Below, one piece after another: positions 19,287 to 27,528 of a stretch of 64,000 nt of DNA (position 1 is the stretch's first letter; every line of letters begins with the position of its first letter). Under the pieces are notes generated by a model. It was not told the origin of the DNA. It worked only from the letters and a program-made list of their open reading frames with translations, and made no database searches. Position numbers and translations under genes: made by a program. The stretch is from positions 1-64,000 of the forward strand of contig NZ_JBIPKH010000006.1 of the NCBI RefSeq assembly GCF_044068625.1, given 5' to 3'. The DNA comes from Desulfurivibrio sp044068625. Lineage in GTDB: Bacteria > Desulfobacterota > Desulfobulbia > Desulfobulbales > Desulfurivibrionaceae.

Positions 19287-20126
19287 ATGCAATTCCCTGT
19301 CAGTTTCACCAAGATGAGCGGGGCCGGTAACGATTTTATCCTGCTTGATCACCGCCGGCCCCTCTTTACCGATACCGCCGCCGCCCAGCGTTTTGCCAAG
19401 GCGGTCTGTGAACGTAAATTCGCGGTGGGGGCCGACGGCCTGATCCTGATAGAAGACTCGGAGCAGGCCGATTTCCGCTGGCAATTTTTCAACGCCGACG
19501 GCTCCCTTGCCGAGATGTGCGGCAACGGCGCCCGCTGCGCGGCCCGGTTCGCCCATGAGCGGGGGATCGCCCCGGCCCGGATGACCTTTCTCACCCTGGC
19601 GGGGATGATTGAAGCCGAGGTTGCCGGGAGCGCGGTGCTGTTGACCATGACCCCGCCGGGGGCCGGCCGGCTCAACCAGCGGTTGGCCGGCCCCGATGGC
19701 CGGGAGCTGACCGTTCACTCCCTCAACACCGGGGTTCCCCACGCGGTGATTTTTTCCGAAGAGATCGAGGGGGTGCCGGTGCGGGAATGGGGCCGCCACT
19801 TTCGCTTTCATCCCCACTTTGCCCCCGCCGGGACCAACGTCAATTTTGTCGGCTTGGGGGAAAAGAACCGGCTCAAGGTAAGAACTTACGAACGGGGAGT
19901 GGAGGATGAAACCCTGGCCTGCGGTACCGGCGCGGTGGCCTCGGCCCTGGTGGCCGCCCGCCTCGGCCTGGCTTCATCCCCCACCCGAATCACCACTTCG
20001 GGCCGGGAGGAACTGGTGATCCACTACCGTTTGGAGGGTGAAGAGTTCAGGCAGGTGCGCCTGGAGGGTCCGGCGGATTTTATCTATGAGGGGGCCCTGC
20101 ACCAGGAAGCCTTGCGCCGGGCCTGA
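19287..20126 (+). CDS. dapF: Diaminopimelate epimerase
   Basis: DapF interconverts LL- and meso-diaminopimelate without cofactor, using two cysteines. Both catalytic Cys motifs are visible: EMCGNGARC (about residue 71) and TLACGTGAVA (about 212). KMSGAGNDF at the N-terminus and NTGVPHAV are also typical. At 279 residues it has the normal length. It follows lysA directly and precedes dapA by 56 nt. Confidence 0.97.
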   Translation: MQFPVSFTKMSGAGNDFILLDHRRPLFTDTAAAQRFAKAVCERKFAVGADGLILIEDSEQADFRWQFFNADGSLAEMCGNGARCAARFAHERGIAPARMTFLTLAGMIEAEVAGSAVLLTMTPPGAGRLNQRLAGPDGRELTVHSLNTGVPHAVIFSEEIEGVPVREWGRHFRFHPHFAPAGTNVNFVGLGEKNRLKVRTYERGVEDETLACGTGAVASALVAARLGLASSPTRITTSGREELVIHYRLEGEEFRQVRLEGPADFIYEGALHQEALRRA

Positions 20127-20182
20127 ATTGGCCCGATAACCGTTAGAAAGCAACGAGATCACTAAAATATGAGGAGGAGAGT

Positions 20183-21070
20183 ATGAGCAGCAAATTTCGC
20201 GGCGCCTTTGTGGCGATCGTCACCCCGTTCAATCCCGACGGCACCATTGACGAGCAGGGTCTCACCGAGCTGATTGAATTTCAGGTGCGGAACGGGACCC
20301 ACGGTATCGTGCCCTGCGGCACCACCGGCGAGGCCGCCACCATGAGTCACGAGGAGCATCACCGGGTGGTGGAATTGACGGTCAAGGCCGTGGCCGGCCG
20401 GGTACCGGTGCTGGCCGGTACCGGTTCCAACAGCACCAGCGAAACGATCGAGTTGACCCGCCATGCCAAGAGCGCCGGGGCCGACGGGGCGCTCCTGATC
20501 ACCCCCTACTACAACAAGCCCTCCCAGGAGGGTCTGTATCAGCACTTCAAGGCGGTGGCCGAGGCGGTGGATATTCCCATCATTCTCTATAACGTGCCCA
20601 GCCGGACCGCGATCAACATGCTGCCGGAAACGGTGGCCCGTTGCGCCGCCATCAAAAATATCGTCGGCATCAAGGAGGCCTCCGGCAGCCTGCAGCAGGT
20701 CAGTGAGGTGATCCGCCAGTGTCCCGCCGACTTCGCGGTGATGAGCGGTGATGATTTCACCTCCATGGCCACCGTGCTGGTGGGTGGCACCGGGGTGATC
20801 TCGGTCACCTCCAACGTGGCCCCCAAAGAGATGGCCGGGATGATCGCCGCCGCCCTGGATGGCGACCTGGCCACGGCCAATAAACTGCACTATCAACTCT
20901 TTCCCCTGATGCAGGCCATGTTTTTCGACACCAATCCGGTACCCGCCAAGACCGCCCTGGCCCAAATGGACAAGATCGGCACCGCCGCGGTGCGACTGCC
21001 GCTCTGCGCCATGGACGGCGGAGCCCAGGCCCGGATGGAGCAGGTAATGAAGGATTGCGGACTGTTATAA
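20183..21070 (+). CDS. dapA: 4-hydroxy-tetrahydrodipicolinate synthase
   Basis: DapA condenses pyruvate and aspartate semialdehyde, the first committed step toward DAP and lysine. The 295-residue product has GTTGEAATMSHEEH, the catalytic Tyr in YNVPSRT, the Schiff-base Lys in VGIKEASG and the GDD segment of the TIM barrel. A strong GAGGAGGAG ribosome binding site precedes the ATG. Lysine inhibition is common in the family but cannot be read from the sequence here. Confidence 0.97.
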   Translation: MSSKFRGAFVAIVTPFNPDGTIDEQGLTELIEFQVRNGTHGIVPCGTTGEAATMSHEEHHRVVELTVKAVAGRVPVLAGTGSNSTSETIELTRHAKSAGADGALLITPYYNKPSQEGLYQHFKAVAEAVDIPIILYNVPSRTAINMLPETVARCAAIKNIVGIKEASGSLQQVSEVIRQCPADFAVMSGDDFTSMATVLVGGTGVISVTSNVAPKEMAGMIAAALDGDLATANKLHYQLFPLMQAMFFDTNPVPAKTALAQMDKIGTAAVRLPLCAMDGGAQARMEQVMKDCGLL

Positions 21071-21104
21071 CTAGGGTGGGCAAACCAAAAGCCAGGAGCA
21101 CAAG

Positions 21105-21917
21105 ATGATCAAGGTAATAATTGCCGGAGCCGCCGGTCGCATGGGCCGCCGGATCTGCGCCATGGTGGATCAGCATCCCCAACTGGAACTGGTGGCCGGC
21201 TTTGAGCGGCCGGACAGCCCCGAAGTGGGGCGGGATCTGGGAGAAACCGCCGGCCTGGGCGCCAACGGCATCAAAGTCGCCGGCGGAGCTGAGGCGGTGC
21301 TGGAGCAGGGGGAGGTGATCATCGACTTCACCTTCCATGAGGCCACCATGAAGCTGGCCCGGATCGCCGCCCGGCATAACAAGGCAATGGTGATCGGCAC
21401 CACCGGCCTGAGCCAGGAGAATCTAGCCGAGTTGCGGCAGTTGGCCGCCGGGGCTTTCCCCTGTGTCCAGGCCCCCAACATGGCGGTGGGGGTCAACGTC
21501 CTCTTCAAGGTGGCCCGCAAGATGGCCGCCGTGTTGGGGGATGCCTATGATATCGAGATTGTCGAGGCCCACCACCGGATGAAGAAGGATGCCCCCAGCG
21601 GTACCGCTCTTAAACTGGGGGAGATGGTGGCCGAGGGGGTCAACCGCAATCTGGACGAGGTCGGGGTTTACGCCCGCCATGGGATCATCGGTGAGCGGGG
21701 CGAAAAGGAGATCGGTATCCAGACCATCCGGGCCGGGGATATCGTCGGGGAACACACCGTCTATTTCGCCGGGGCCGGTGAACGGCTGGAACTGACCCAC
21801 CGGGCCCACAACCGGGACAACTTCGCCCGGGGCGCCGCCCTGGCCGCCGCCTGGGTGGCGGGCAAGCAGAACGGCCTCTACACCATGTTCGACGTTTTGG
21901 GGTTGGAAGATTTCTAG
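21105..21917 (+). CDS. dapB: 4-hydroxy-tetrahydrodipicolinate reductase
   Basis: DapB reduces the DapA product with NAD(P)H. The 270-residue protein has the nucleotide-binding GAAGRMGRR at residue 8, GTTGLS, and the catalytic HHRMKKDAPSGTAL motif with the proton-donor His and the Lys. The usual next enzyme (dapL, or dapD/dapC/dapE) is not adjacent, and folK follows with a one-base gap. Thus the remaining DAP steps must be encoded elsewhere, or ArgD may contribute the amino transfer. Confidence 0.97.
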   Translation: MIKVIIAGAAGRMGRRICAMVDQHPQLELVAGFERPDSPEVGRDLGETAGLGANGIKVAGGAEAVLEQGEVIIDFTFHEATMKLARIAARHNKAMVIGTTGLSQENLAELRQLAAGAFPCVQAPNMAVGVNVLFKVARKMAAVLGDAYDIEIVEAHHRMKKDAPSGTALKLGEMVAEGVNRNLDEVGVYARHGIIGERGEKEIGIQTIRAGDIVGEHTVYFAGAGERLELTHRAHNRDNFARGAALAAAWVAGKQNGLYTMFDVLGLEDF

Positions 21918-21918
21918 G

Positions 21919-22434
21919 ATTCGGGCATTCATCGGCCTGGGGGCCAATCTGGGCGCGGGGCGGGCCAATCTGCTGGCCGCCTGGCAGCGGTTGGGCGTTA
22001 CCCCGGGGGTGACTCCCGGCCGCCTTTCCCGCCCCTGGCGCAGTGAACCGGTGGGGGTTGCCACCGCGGCCTGGTTTACCAACGCGGCGGGAGAACTGCT
22101 GGTGGAACTGGGCCCGGAGGAGTTGCTGGCGATCCTGCTCAGAATCGAGGCCGAACTGGGGCGTGACCGGGTGAGCCAGGGCGAGGATCGGCCCATTGAT
22201 CTCGATCTGCTGCTCCATGGTGAGATGATTCTCGATCTGCCCCACTGCCGGGTGCCCCATCCGGCCCTGGCTCGGCGGCGCTTCGTGCTGGAGCCGCTCA
22301 GGGAACTGGCCCCGGAGCTGGTGGAGCCCCGTTCGGGCTCCACCATTAGTCGCCTGGCGGAGCTGGCCGCCGGCAGCGGTCAAAAATTGGCGCCGCTAAG
22401 CTGGCAACAAGAGGACATTTTATGCACCCCCTGA
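21919..22434 (+). CDS. folK: HPPK (2-amino-4-hydroxy-6-hydroxymethyldihydropteridine pyrophosphokinase), probable AUU start
   Basis: FolK transfers pyrophosphate from ATP to the pterin in folate synthesis. The conserved N-terminal motif RAFIGLGANLG lies directly after an ATT at 21919; no in-frame ATG, GTG or TTG occurs between the dapB stop and that motif, nor in the frame back through the last 60 bases of dapB. The first standard start codon, TTG at 21991, would remove the motif. GGAAGA at 21905-21910 is well placed 8 nt before ATT. The rest shows RPIDLDLLLHGE and the PHPALARRRFVLEPL segment. The length is 171 residues. An AUU start is known for infC; here it is an inference from reading frame and homology. 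Confidence 0.88.
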   Translation: MRAFIGLGANLGAGRANLLAAWQRLGVTPGVTPGRLSRPWRSEPVGVATAAWFTNAAGELLVELGPEELLAILLRIEAELGRDRVSQGEDRPIDLDLLLHGEMILDLPHCRVPHPALARRRFVLEPLRELAPELVEPRSGSTISRLAELAAGSGQKLAPLSWQQEDILCTP

Positions 22435-22685
22435 AAATTGTTATACTCCTGGTCCTCTTTTATCTGCTATATCGACTCTATATCTCCGGTCGAAAAAAGC
22501 GGCTGGAGGAGAAGGGGGCGGAGCGGGAAGCCCCCGCCATCAGCGATCTGCTGGTCCAGGACCCGGTCTGTGGGGCCTATGTGGCCAAGGGTCAGGCCCT
22601 GGTCCTGCGGGATCTGGACGGCAGTGAACACCATTTTTGCAGCGACAAGTGTCGGCATGCATTCATTGAACAAAAACAAAAATAG
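22422..22685 (+). CDS. PP0621-family small membrane protein with Cys cluster
   Basis: The 87-residue product has one N-terminal membrane helix (about residues 4-21), a short charged linker (SGRKKRLEEKG) and a small metal-binding-like domain with DPVCGAYV and HHFCSDKCRHAF, a TRASH/YHS-type arrangement of Cys residues. The family is widespread and of unknown function. It overlaps the folK end by 13 nt and precedes the transaldolase gene. Confidence 0.85.
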   Translation: MHPLKIVILLVLFYLLYRLYISGRKKRLEEKGAEREAPAISDLLVQDPVCGAYVAKGQALVLRDLDGSEHHFCSDKCRHAFIEQKQK

Positions 22686-22700
22686 TTCCGGAGGAACAGC

Positions 22701-23348
22701 ATGAAATTTTTTATCGATACCGCCAATCTGGAAGAGATCGCCCAGGCCGTGGATATGGGGATGGTGGACGGCGTTACCACCAACCCCTCCCTGGTTGCCC
22801 GCGAAAACAAGCCCTTTGAGGCCCTGCTCAAGGAGATCGCCGCCCTGGTCGATGGCCCGATCAGTGCCGAAGTGATCAGCTCCGACAGCGGCGGCATGGT
22901 GGAAGAGGGGCGTAAACTGGCGGCCCTGCATCCCAATATCGTGGTCAAGATCCCCATGACCACCGCCGGCCTCAAGGCGGTTAAGCAGTTGCACGGCCAT
23001 GGGATCAAGACCAATGTCACCCTGATCTTTTCCGCCAGCCAGGCCCTGATGGCCGCCAAGGCCGGGGCCGATTACGTCTCCCCCTTTGTCGGCCGGCTGG
23101 ACGATATCTCGGAAAACGGGATGAATCTGGTGCAGGATGTGTTGGAGATCTTCGATAACTACGCCTACAGCACCGAGGTGATCGTGGCCAGTGTCCGCCA
23201 CCCCATGCATGTGGTGGAGTCGGCCCTGATGGGAGCCCACATCGCCACCATCCCCTTTAAGGTGATCGCCCAGTTGGCCAGCCACCCCCTCACCGATATC
23301 GGAATGGAAAAATTTCTCTCCGATTGGGCTAAACGTCCCCGTAAGTAA
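22701..23348 (+). CDS. fsa: Transaldolase / fructose-6-phosphate aldolase family (TalC/Fsa)
   Basis: The 215-residue product is a short TalC-type transaldolase: MKFFIDTANL, GVTTNPSLV, the Schiff-base region VVKIPMT with its Lys, NVTLIFSASQAL, and ADYVSPFVGRLDD. Enzymes of this size act either as transaldolase (sedoheptulose 7-P + glyceraldehyde 3-P) or as F6P aldolase. Sequence alone does not decide; transaldolase activity is more common outside enterobacteria. A GGAGGAAC ribosome binding site precedes the ATG. Confidence 0.93.
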   Translation: MKFFIDTANLEEIAQAVDMGMVDGVTTNPSLVARENKPFEALLKEIAALVDGPISAEVISSDSGGMVEEGRKLAALHPNIVVKIPMTTAGLKAVKQLHGHGIKTNVTLIFSASQALMAAKAGADYVSPFVGRLDDISENGMNLVQDVLEIFDNYAYSTEVIVASVRHPMHVVESALMGAHIATIPFKVIAQLASHPLTDIGMEKFLSDWAKRPRK

Positions 23349-23357
23349 AGAGCGAAG

Positions 23358-23933
23358 ATGCCCCAGCGCAAGATTGTCAACCTGCCCAACCTGCTTACCG
23401 CCTACCGCTTTGCGGTGGTGCCCTTTATCATGCTCTGTCTCTGGCCGGGGGCCGGGGCGGTGGCGGGGTTGGTGGCCTTCGCGCTCTTTCTCACCGGGGC
23501 GTTGACCGACCTGGCCGACGGCTATCTGGCTCGCCGGCTGCAAAGCGAAACGGTGTTCGGCAAGCTGATGGACCCCCTGGCCGACAAGGTGCTGGTCACG
23601 GCGGCCTTGATCATGCTGATTCCCCTGGAGCGGGTGGATGCCTGGGTGGCCTTTCTGATCATCGCCCGGGAGCTGGTGATCACCGGCTTCCGGGGGGTGG
23701 CGGCGGATGCCGGAATCGTGATCGCCGCCGGGCGGCTGGGCAAGATCAAGAGTGTTTTTCAATATATCGCCCTCTGTGTCCTGATTTTCCCCCCCGATCT
23801 GCTGCCCTTGCCCTATCTGCATGAACTGGGGAGCCTGATCCTGCTGGTGGCCATGGTGCTCACGGTCTGGTCCGGGGTGGAGTATTTCGTCCGTTTCAAA
23901 AGGCTCTATCTGGCTGGTTCCCCCTCCCGCTGA
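23358..23933 (+). CDS. pgsA: CDP-diacylglycerol-glycerol-3-phosphate 3-phosphatidyltransferase
   Basis: PgsA makes phosphatidylglycerol phosphate, the precursor of acidic phospholipids. The 191-residue membrane protein has the CDP-alcohol phosphatidyltransferase motif beginning DLADGYLARR (about residue 52) and ending in GKLMDPLADK, with the metal-binding Asp residues in place. Several hydrophobic helices surround it. NLLTAYRF near the N-terminus is also typical of the family. It lies 9 nt after the transaldolase gene. Confidence 0.95.
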   Translation: MPQRKIVNLPNLLTAYRFAVVPFIMLCLWPGAGAVAGLVAFALFLTGALTDLADGYLARRLQSETVFGKLMDPLADKVLVTAALIMLIPLERVDAWVAFLIIARELVITGFRGVAADAGIVIAAGRLGKIKSVFQYIALCVLIFPPDLLPLPYLHELGSLILLVAMVLTVWSGVEYFVRFKRLYLAGSPSR

Positions 23934-23948
23934 TCCGGACGGTCGAGG

Positions 23949-24614
23949 ATGTCCAGCCCAAGCCGGCAAATACTCACCGATGGGGCCCGCCAGCTGGGGC
24001 TGGTTTTGGAGCCGACCGCCCTGGAACGCCTGCTGCTCTATTACGCCGAACTTCTCAAGTGGAATCGCAAGATCAACCTGGTGGCCCAGGCCCCCGAGCC
24101 CGAGCTGCTGGAAACCCACTTCCTCGATTCCCTGACCCTGTTGCCCCTGCTCTCCCCGGTTCCCACCCCCGATCCCCTTGCCTTGCTGGATATCGGCAGT
24201 GGGGCGGGGTTTCCCGGTTTGGTCCTCAAGTGTTGCCTGCCCGAGCGGCTGGACGTAACCCTGGTGGAACCCCGCCAGAAACGGGTGGCCTTTCTGCGCC
24301 AGGTGGTGCGGACGGTGGGGCTGGGGGCGGGAGTCCGGGTGCTGGCCCAGCGCCTGGAGCCCGGGGAGAGCGGTTCCTGGCCCCTGATTACCAGTCGGGC
24401 CTTTGCCTCCATGGCCGATTTTCTGGCCCTCTGCGCCGGTTTGTCCACCCCCGGCGGCCGGGTGATCTGCATGAAGGGTCCCCGGGCCGAGGAGGAACTG
24501 GCCCTCTGGCAGCAGCAGGACCAGGCGGAGCTCTTCCGGCTGGAGGAGGTGCGCTCCCTCTCCCTGCCTTTTTCGGGGGCCGCCCGCCATCTTCTGGTTT
24601 TTCAGCGCCGTTAA
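23949..24614 (+). CDS. rsmG: 16S rRNA (guanine-N7)-methyltransferase RsmG
   Basis: RsmG methylates N7 of G527 in 16S rRNA using S-adenosylmethionine. The 221-residue product has WNRKINLVA, HFLDSLTLLPLL, the SAM-binding LLDIGSGAGFPGL (about residue 80) and SRAFASMADFL, all family landmarks. It ends the gene run that began at lysA. In many bacteria rsmG sits with mnmG or parA; neither is here. Confidence 0.95.
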   Translation: MSSPSRQILTDGARQLGLVLEPTALERLLLYYAELLKWNRKINLVAQAPEPELLETHFLDSLTLLPLLSPVPTPDPLALLDIGSGAGFPGLVLKCCLPERLDVTLVEPRQKRVAFLRQVVRTVGLGAGVRVLAQRLEPGESGSWPLITSRAFASMADFLALCAGLSTPGGRVICMKGPRAEEELALWQQQDQAELFRLEEVRSLSLPFSGAARHLLVFQRR

Positions 24615-24683
24615 CTGTTTTGGCCCGGGGCGGAAAGGTCCCGAGCGGCGGTGGTGGTTGGTGAGCGCCATATTTTGCCTGGC

Positions 24684-24712
24684 TGGAAAGTTAAAGGCGC
24701 CTAAAATAATAT
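24684..24712 (+). promoter_or_regulatory. Candidate promoter of the iron transporter operon
   Basis: TGGAAA (24684-24689), a 17-bp spacer and TAATAT (24707-24712) give four or five of six consensus positions each in the only AT-rich stretch of the 181-bp gap after rsmG. The start codon is about 80 bp downstream. I see no convincing Fur box, so iron regulation is not shown by the sequence. Confidence 0.4.
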
Positions 24713-24795
24713 TAGACACGACTAAAAAATGCTGCTAAAACTGATGCTCAGTTGCGTAGGGCAGTTGGTTGACAATGGTGAGTACGGAGGAAAAA

Positions 24796-25821
24796 ATGCG
24801 CTTATTATCGACGGTTTTATTGATGGTGCTGCTGGTTGGGCTGGTGGTGGCTCCGGTTTCAGTGCGGGCGGCCGGCGAGGTCAATCTCTATTCGGCCCGG
24901 CAGGAGGTTCTGATCAAGCCGCTGTTGGATCTTTTCAGCCAACAGACCGGAATCAAAGTCAATCTGGTGGCGGGACGGCCCGAGGCTCTGCTCCAGCGCT
25001 TGCGGAGCGAGGGGCGCAACACCCCGGCCGATCTCTTGCTCACCGTTGACGCCGGCAATCTTAACGGGGCCATGGCGGCGGGGCTATTTCAGCCGGTGCG
25101 CTCCGCCCTGCTGGAGGAGGCGGTACCCGCCGCCTTGCGCGATCCCGAAGGGCACTGGTTTGGTCTCTCCGCCCGGGCCCGGGTGATTGTCTATGCCAAG
25201 GAGCGTTTTGATCCCGCCGCCGTCAAAAGTTATGCCGATCTGGCCGAGCCGGCCCTGGGCCGAAAAGTCTGTATCCGCTCTTCCAGCAATGTATACAATC
25301 AGTCCATGGTGGCGGCGATGATCGCCCATCAGGGGGTGGCGGCCACCGAGGCCTGGGTGCGGGGGCTGATGGCCAACCTGGGCCGGCCGCCCCAGGGGGG
25401 GGACCGTGACCAGATCAACGCGGTGGCGGCTGGACAATGCGATTTGGCCGTGGTAAATACCTACTATTTGGGCGGTATGCTCAACGGTTCGCCGGCGGAG
25501 CGGGCGGCGGCGGCCAAGGTGGGGCTGATCTGGCCCGACCAGGAGGGGCGAGGCACCCATGTCAATGTCAGCGGAGCCGGGGTAACCCGCCACGCCCGTA
25601 ACCTGGCCAACGCCGTGCGGCTGCTGGAGTTTCTGGTCAGTGAAGAGGCCCAAAGCTGGTACGCCAACGCCAACTACGAATTTCCGGTGCGGGCCGGGGT
25701 GGATGTGGGGGAGACCCTGGCTTCCTGGGGGCCGTTTAAGGCCGATGATCTCAACCTGGCCATCCTGGGGGAGTTGAATCCCGAAGGGGTCAGGTTGATG
25801 GATCGAGCCGGGTGGCGCTAA
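24796..25821 (+). CDS. Iron(III) ABC transporter, periplasmic binding protein (Fbp/FutA type)
   Basis: The 341-residue product has a signal peptide cut near VRAAG, then VNLYSARQE, the standard opening of Fbp-type ferric-binding proteins. TYYLGGM at about residue 221 carries the tandem Tyr that binds Fe(III), and GAGVTRHA and SEEAQSWYA are also typical. It belongs to the class-C iron-binding proteins that capture free Fe3+ in the periplasm. I chose the ATG at 24796 (GGAGG 6 nt upstream); upstream in-frame starts add residues before the signal peptide. The permease and ATPase genes follow. Confidence 0.93.
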   Translation: MRLLSTVLLMVLLVGLVVAPVSVRAAGEVNLYSARQEVLIKPLLDLFSQQTGIKVNLVAGRPEALLQRLRSEGRNTPADLLLTVDAGNLNGAMAAGLFQPVRSALLEEAVPAALRDPEGHWFGLSARARVIVYAKERFDPAAVKSYADLAEPALGRKVCIRSSSNVYNQSMVAAMIAHQGVAATEAWVRGLMANLGRPPQGGDRDQINAVAAGQCDLAVVNTYYLGGMLNGSPAERAAAAKVGLIWPDQEGRGTHVNVSGAGVTRHARNLANAVRLLEFLVSEEAQSWYANANYEFPVRAGVDVGETLASWGPFKADDLNLAILGELNPEGVRLMDRAGWR

Positions 25822-25834
25822 TTTCGGGAGTTTG

Positions 25835-27514
25835 ATGAAACATTTCAATTTCGCGCGTCTTTATACGGGCGGGGGCGGCAACCCCCGCCCGGTTGATTTT
25901 TGGGGGGTCGGAGTCCCGCTGCTTGCCCTGATCATGGCCCTGCCGGTGCTGGTGGTACTATCCTCGGTCCTGCGGCCGGCGGGGGAGGTCTGGCGTCACC
26001 TGGCCGCCACCGTCCTGCCGGCTTACGTGGGCAACACCATCCTGCTGATGCTGGGGGTGGGGGTGGGCACCTTGCTGCTCGGGGTCTCCTGCGCCTGGCT
26101 CTGCACCCTCTGCCGCTTCCCGGGCCGGAAAATTTTTCAATGGGCCCTGCTGCTGCCCATGGCCATGCCCGCCTATATCATCGCCTATACCTATACCGGG
26201 ATGCTCGATTTTGCCGGCCCGGTCCAAAGCGTCCTCCGCGCCTGGTTCGACTGGGGTTACGGCGATTACTGGTTCCCCCAGATCCGCTCCCTGGGCGGGG
26301 CGGTGGTGATGCTCTCGCTGGTGCTTTACCCCTACGTTTACCTGCTGGCCCGGGCCGCCTTTATCGAACAGTCGGTCTGCGTGCTGGAGGCCAGCCGGAC
26401 CCTGGGCTGCGGACCCTGGCGCTCCTTTTTCAGCGTTGCCCTGCCCTTGGCCCGCCCCGCCATCATCGCCGGGCTGACCCTGGCCCTGATGGAAACCCTG
26501 GCCGATTTCGGCACCGTGCAATATTTCGGAGTCGATACCTTCACCACCGGCATTTTTCGCACCTGGTACGGTCTGGGGGATATGGCCGCCGCCACCCAAC
26601 TGGCGGCCCTGATGATGTCCTTGGTGCTGCTGCTGATCGTGTTGGAACGCTGGTCCCGCCGTCGCTCCCGCTACCATCACACCGGGGGCGGCCACCGAGA
26701 CCTGCCGGGGTACGCCCTGCGGGGCGGCCGGGCCTGGGCCGCCTTCGCGGTCTGTTTTTTGCCGCTCTTTTTCGGCTTTCTGTTGCCCGCCGCCCAACTG
26801 GGCTCCTGGGCGGTGGCCGCCTGGGCAGAGAGTTTCGATCGATCCTTTCTGATCCTGACGCGCAACAGCATCCTGCTGGCCGTGGCCGCCGCCCTCCTCA
26901 CCCTGGGCTGCGCCCTGGTCCTGGCCTACGGCCAGCGGCTGCGGCCCACGCCGGTGGTGATCGGGGCCGTGCGGATCGCCGCCATGGGCTACGCGGTCCC
27001 CGGCCTGGTAATCGCCATCGGGGTGATCATCCCCTTTGCCTGGCTGGATAACACCATTGACGGCTGGATGCGGGCTAATTTCAATATTGCCACCGGGCTG
27101 CTGTTCAGCGGCACGGTGGCGGCCCTGCTCTTTGCCTATATGGCCCGGTTTATGGCGGTGGCTCTCCACGCGGTGGAGGCGGGGCTGGGCAAGATCAAGC
27201 CTTCCATGGATGATGCCGCCCGGGTGCTGGGGCAACGCCCCCTGGGGGTGTTGCGCCGGGTGCATCTGCCGGTGATGCGTGGCACCCTGCTCACCGCCCT
27301 GTTGCTGGTTTTTGTCGATGTCCTGAAGGAGCTGCCCGCCACTCTGGTGTTGCGCCCCTTCAATTTCAATACCCTGGCGGTGCGGGCCTTTGAGCTGGCC
27401 TCCGACGAGTTTCTGGCCCAATCCAGCCTGGCCGCCCTGGCCATTGTGGCCGCCGGGATCCTGCCGGTGATTCTGCTCAGTCTGACCATCGCCAGGGGCA
27501 GAAAACAAAGTTAG
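25835..27514 (+). CDS. Iron(III) ABC transporter permease (FbpB type, two fused halves)
   Basis: The 559-residue membrane protein has two homologous BPD-transport halves, each with an EAA-type loop: EASRTLGCGPWRSFFSVALP (about residue 184) and DDAARVLGQRPLGVLRRVHLP (about 458). About twelve hydrophobic segments are visible. This fused-permease form is standard for FbpB/SfuB transporters. It starts at ATG 25835, 13 nt after the binding-protein gene. Confidence 0.94.
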   Translation: MKHFNFARLYTGGGGNPRPVDFWGVGVPLLALIMALPVLVVLSSVLRPAGEVWRHLAATVLPAYVGNTILLMLGVGVGTLLLGVSCAWLCTLCRFPGRKIFQWALLLPMAMPAYIIAYTYTGMLDFAGPVQSVLRAWFDWGYGDYWFPQIRSLGGAVVMLSLVLYPYVYLLARAAFIEQSVCVLEASRTLGCGPWRSFFSVALPLARPAIIAGLTLALMETLADFGTVQYFGVDTFTTGIFRTWYGLGDMAAATQLAALMMSLVLLLIVLERWSRRRSRYHHTGGGHRDLPGYALRGGRAWAAFAVCFLPLFFGFLLPAAQLGSWAVAAWAESFDRSFLILTRNSILLAVAAALLTLGCALVLAYGQRLRPTPVVIGAVRIAAMGYAVPGLVIAIGVIIPFAWLDNTIDGWMRANFNIATGLLFSGTVAALLFAYMARFMAVALHAVEAGLGKIKPSMDDAARVLGQRPLGVLRRVHLPVMRGTLLTALLLVFVDVLKELPATLVLRPFNFNTLAVRAFELASDEFLAQSSLAALAIVAAGILPVILLSLTIARGRKQS

Positions 27515-27528
27515 GGGAGTGTGTGCCG

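Noticed and set aside
22467..24719. 750-codon minus-strand frame across folK, transaldolase, pgsA and rsmG
   Set aside because: It spans four recognised plus-strand genes and their gaps and shows the same low-information composition as other antisense frames.
24772..24777. TTGACA just before the iron-binding protein gene as -35 box
   Set aside because: A -10 box 17 bp downstream would fall on the start codon at 24796, so it cannot drive this gene.
24615..24795. Fur box or riboswitch upstream of the iron transporter
   Set aside because: I found no 19-bp GATAATGATAATCATTATC-like dyad and no conserved aptamer pattern by eye.
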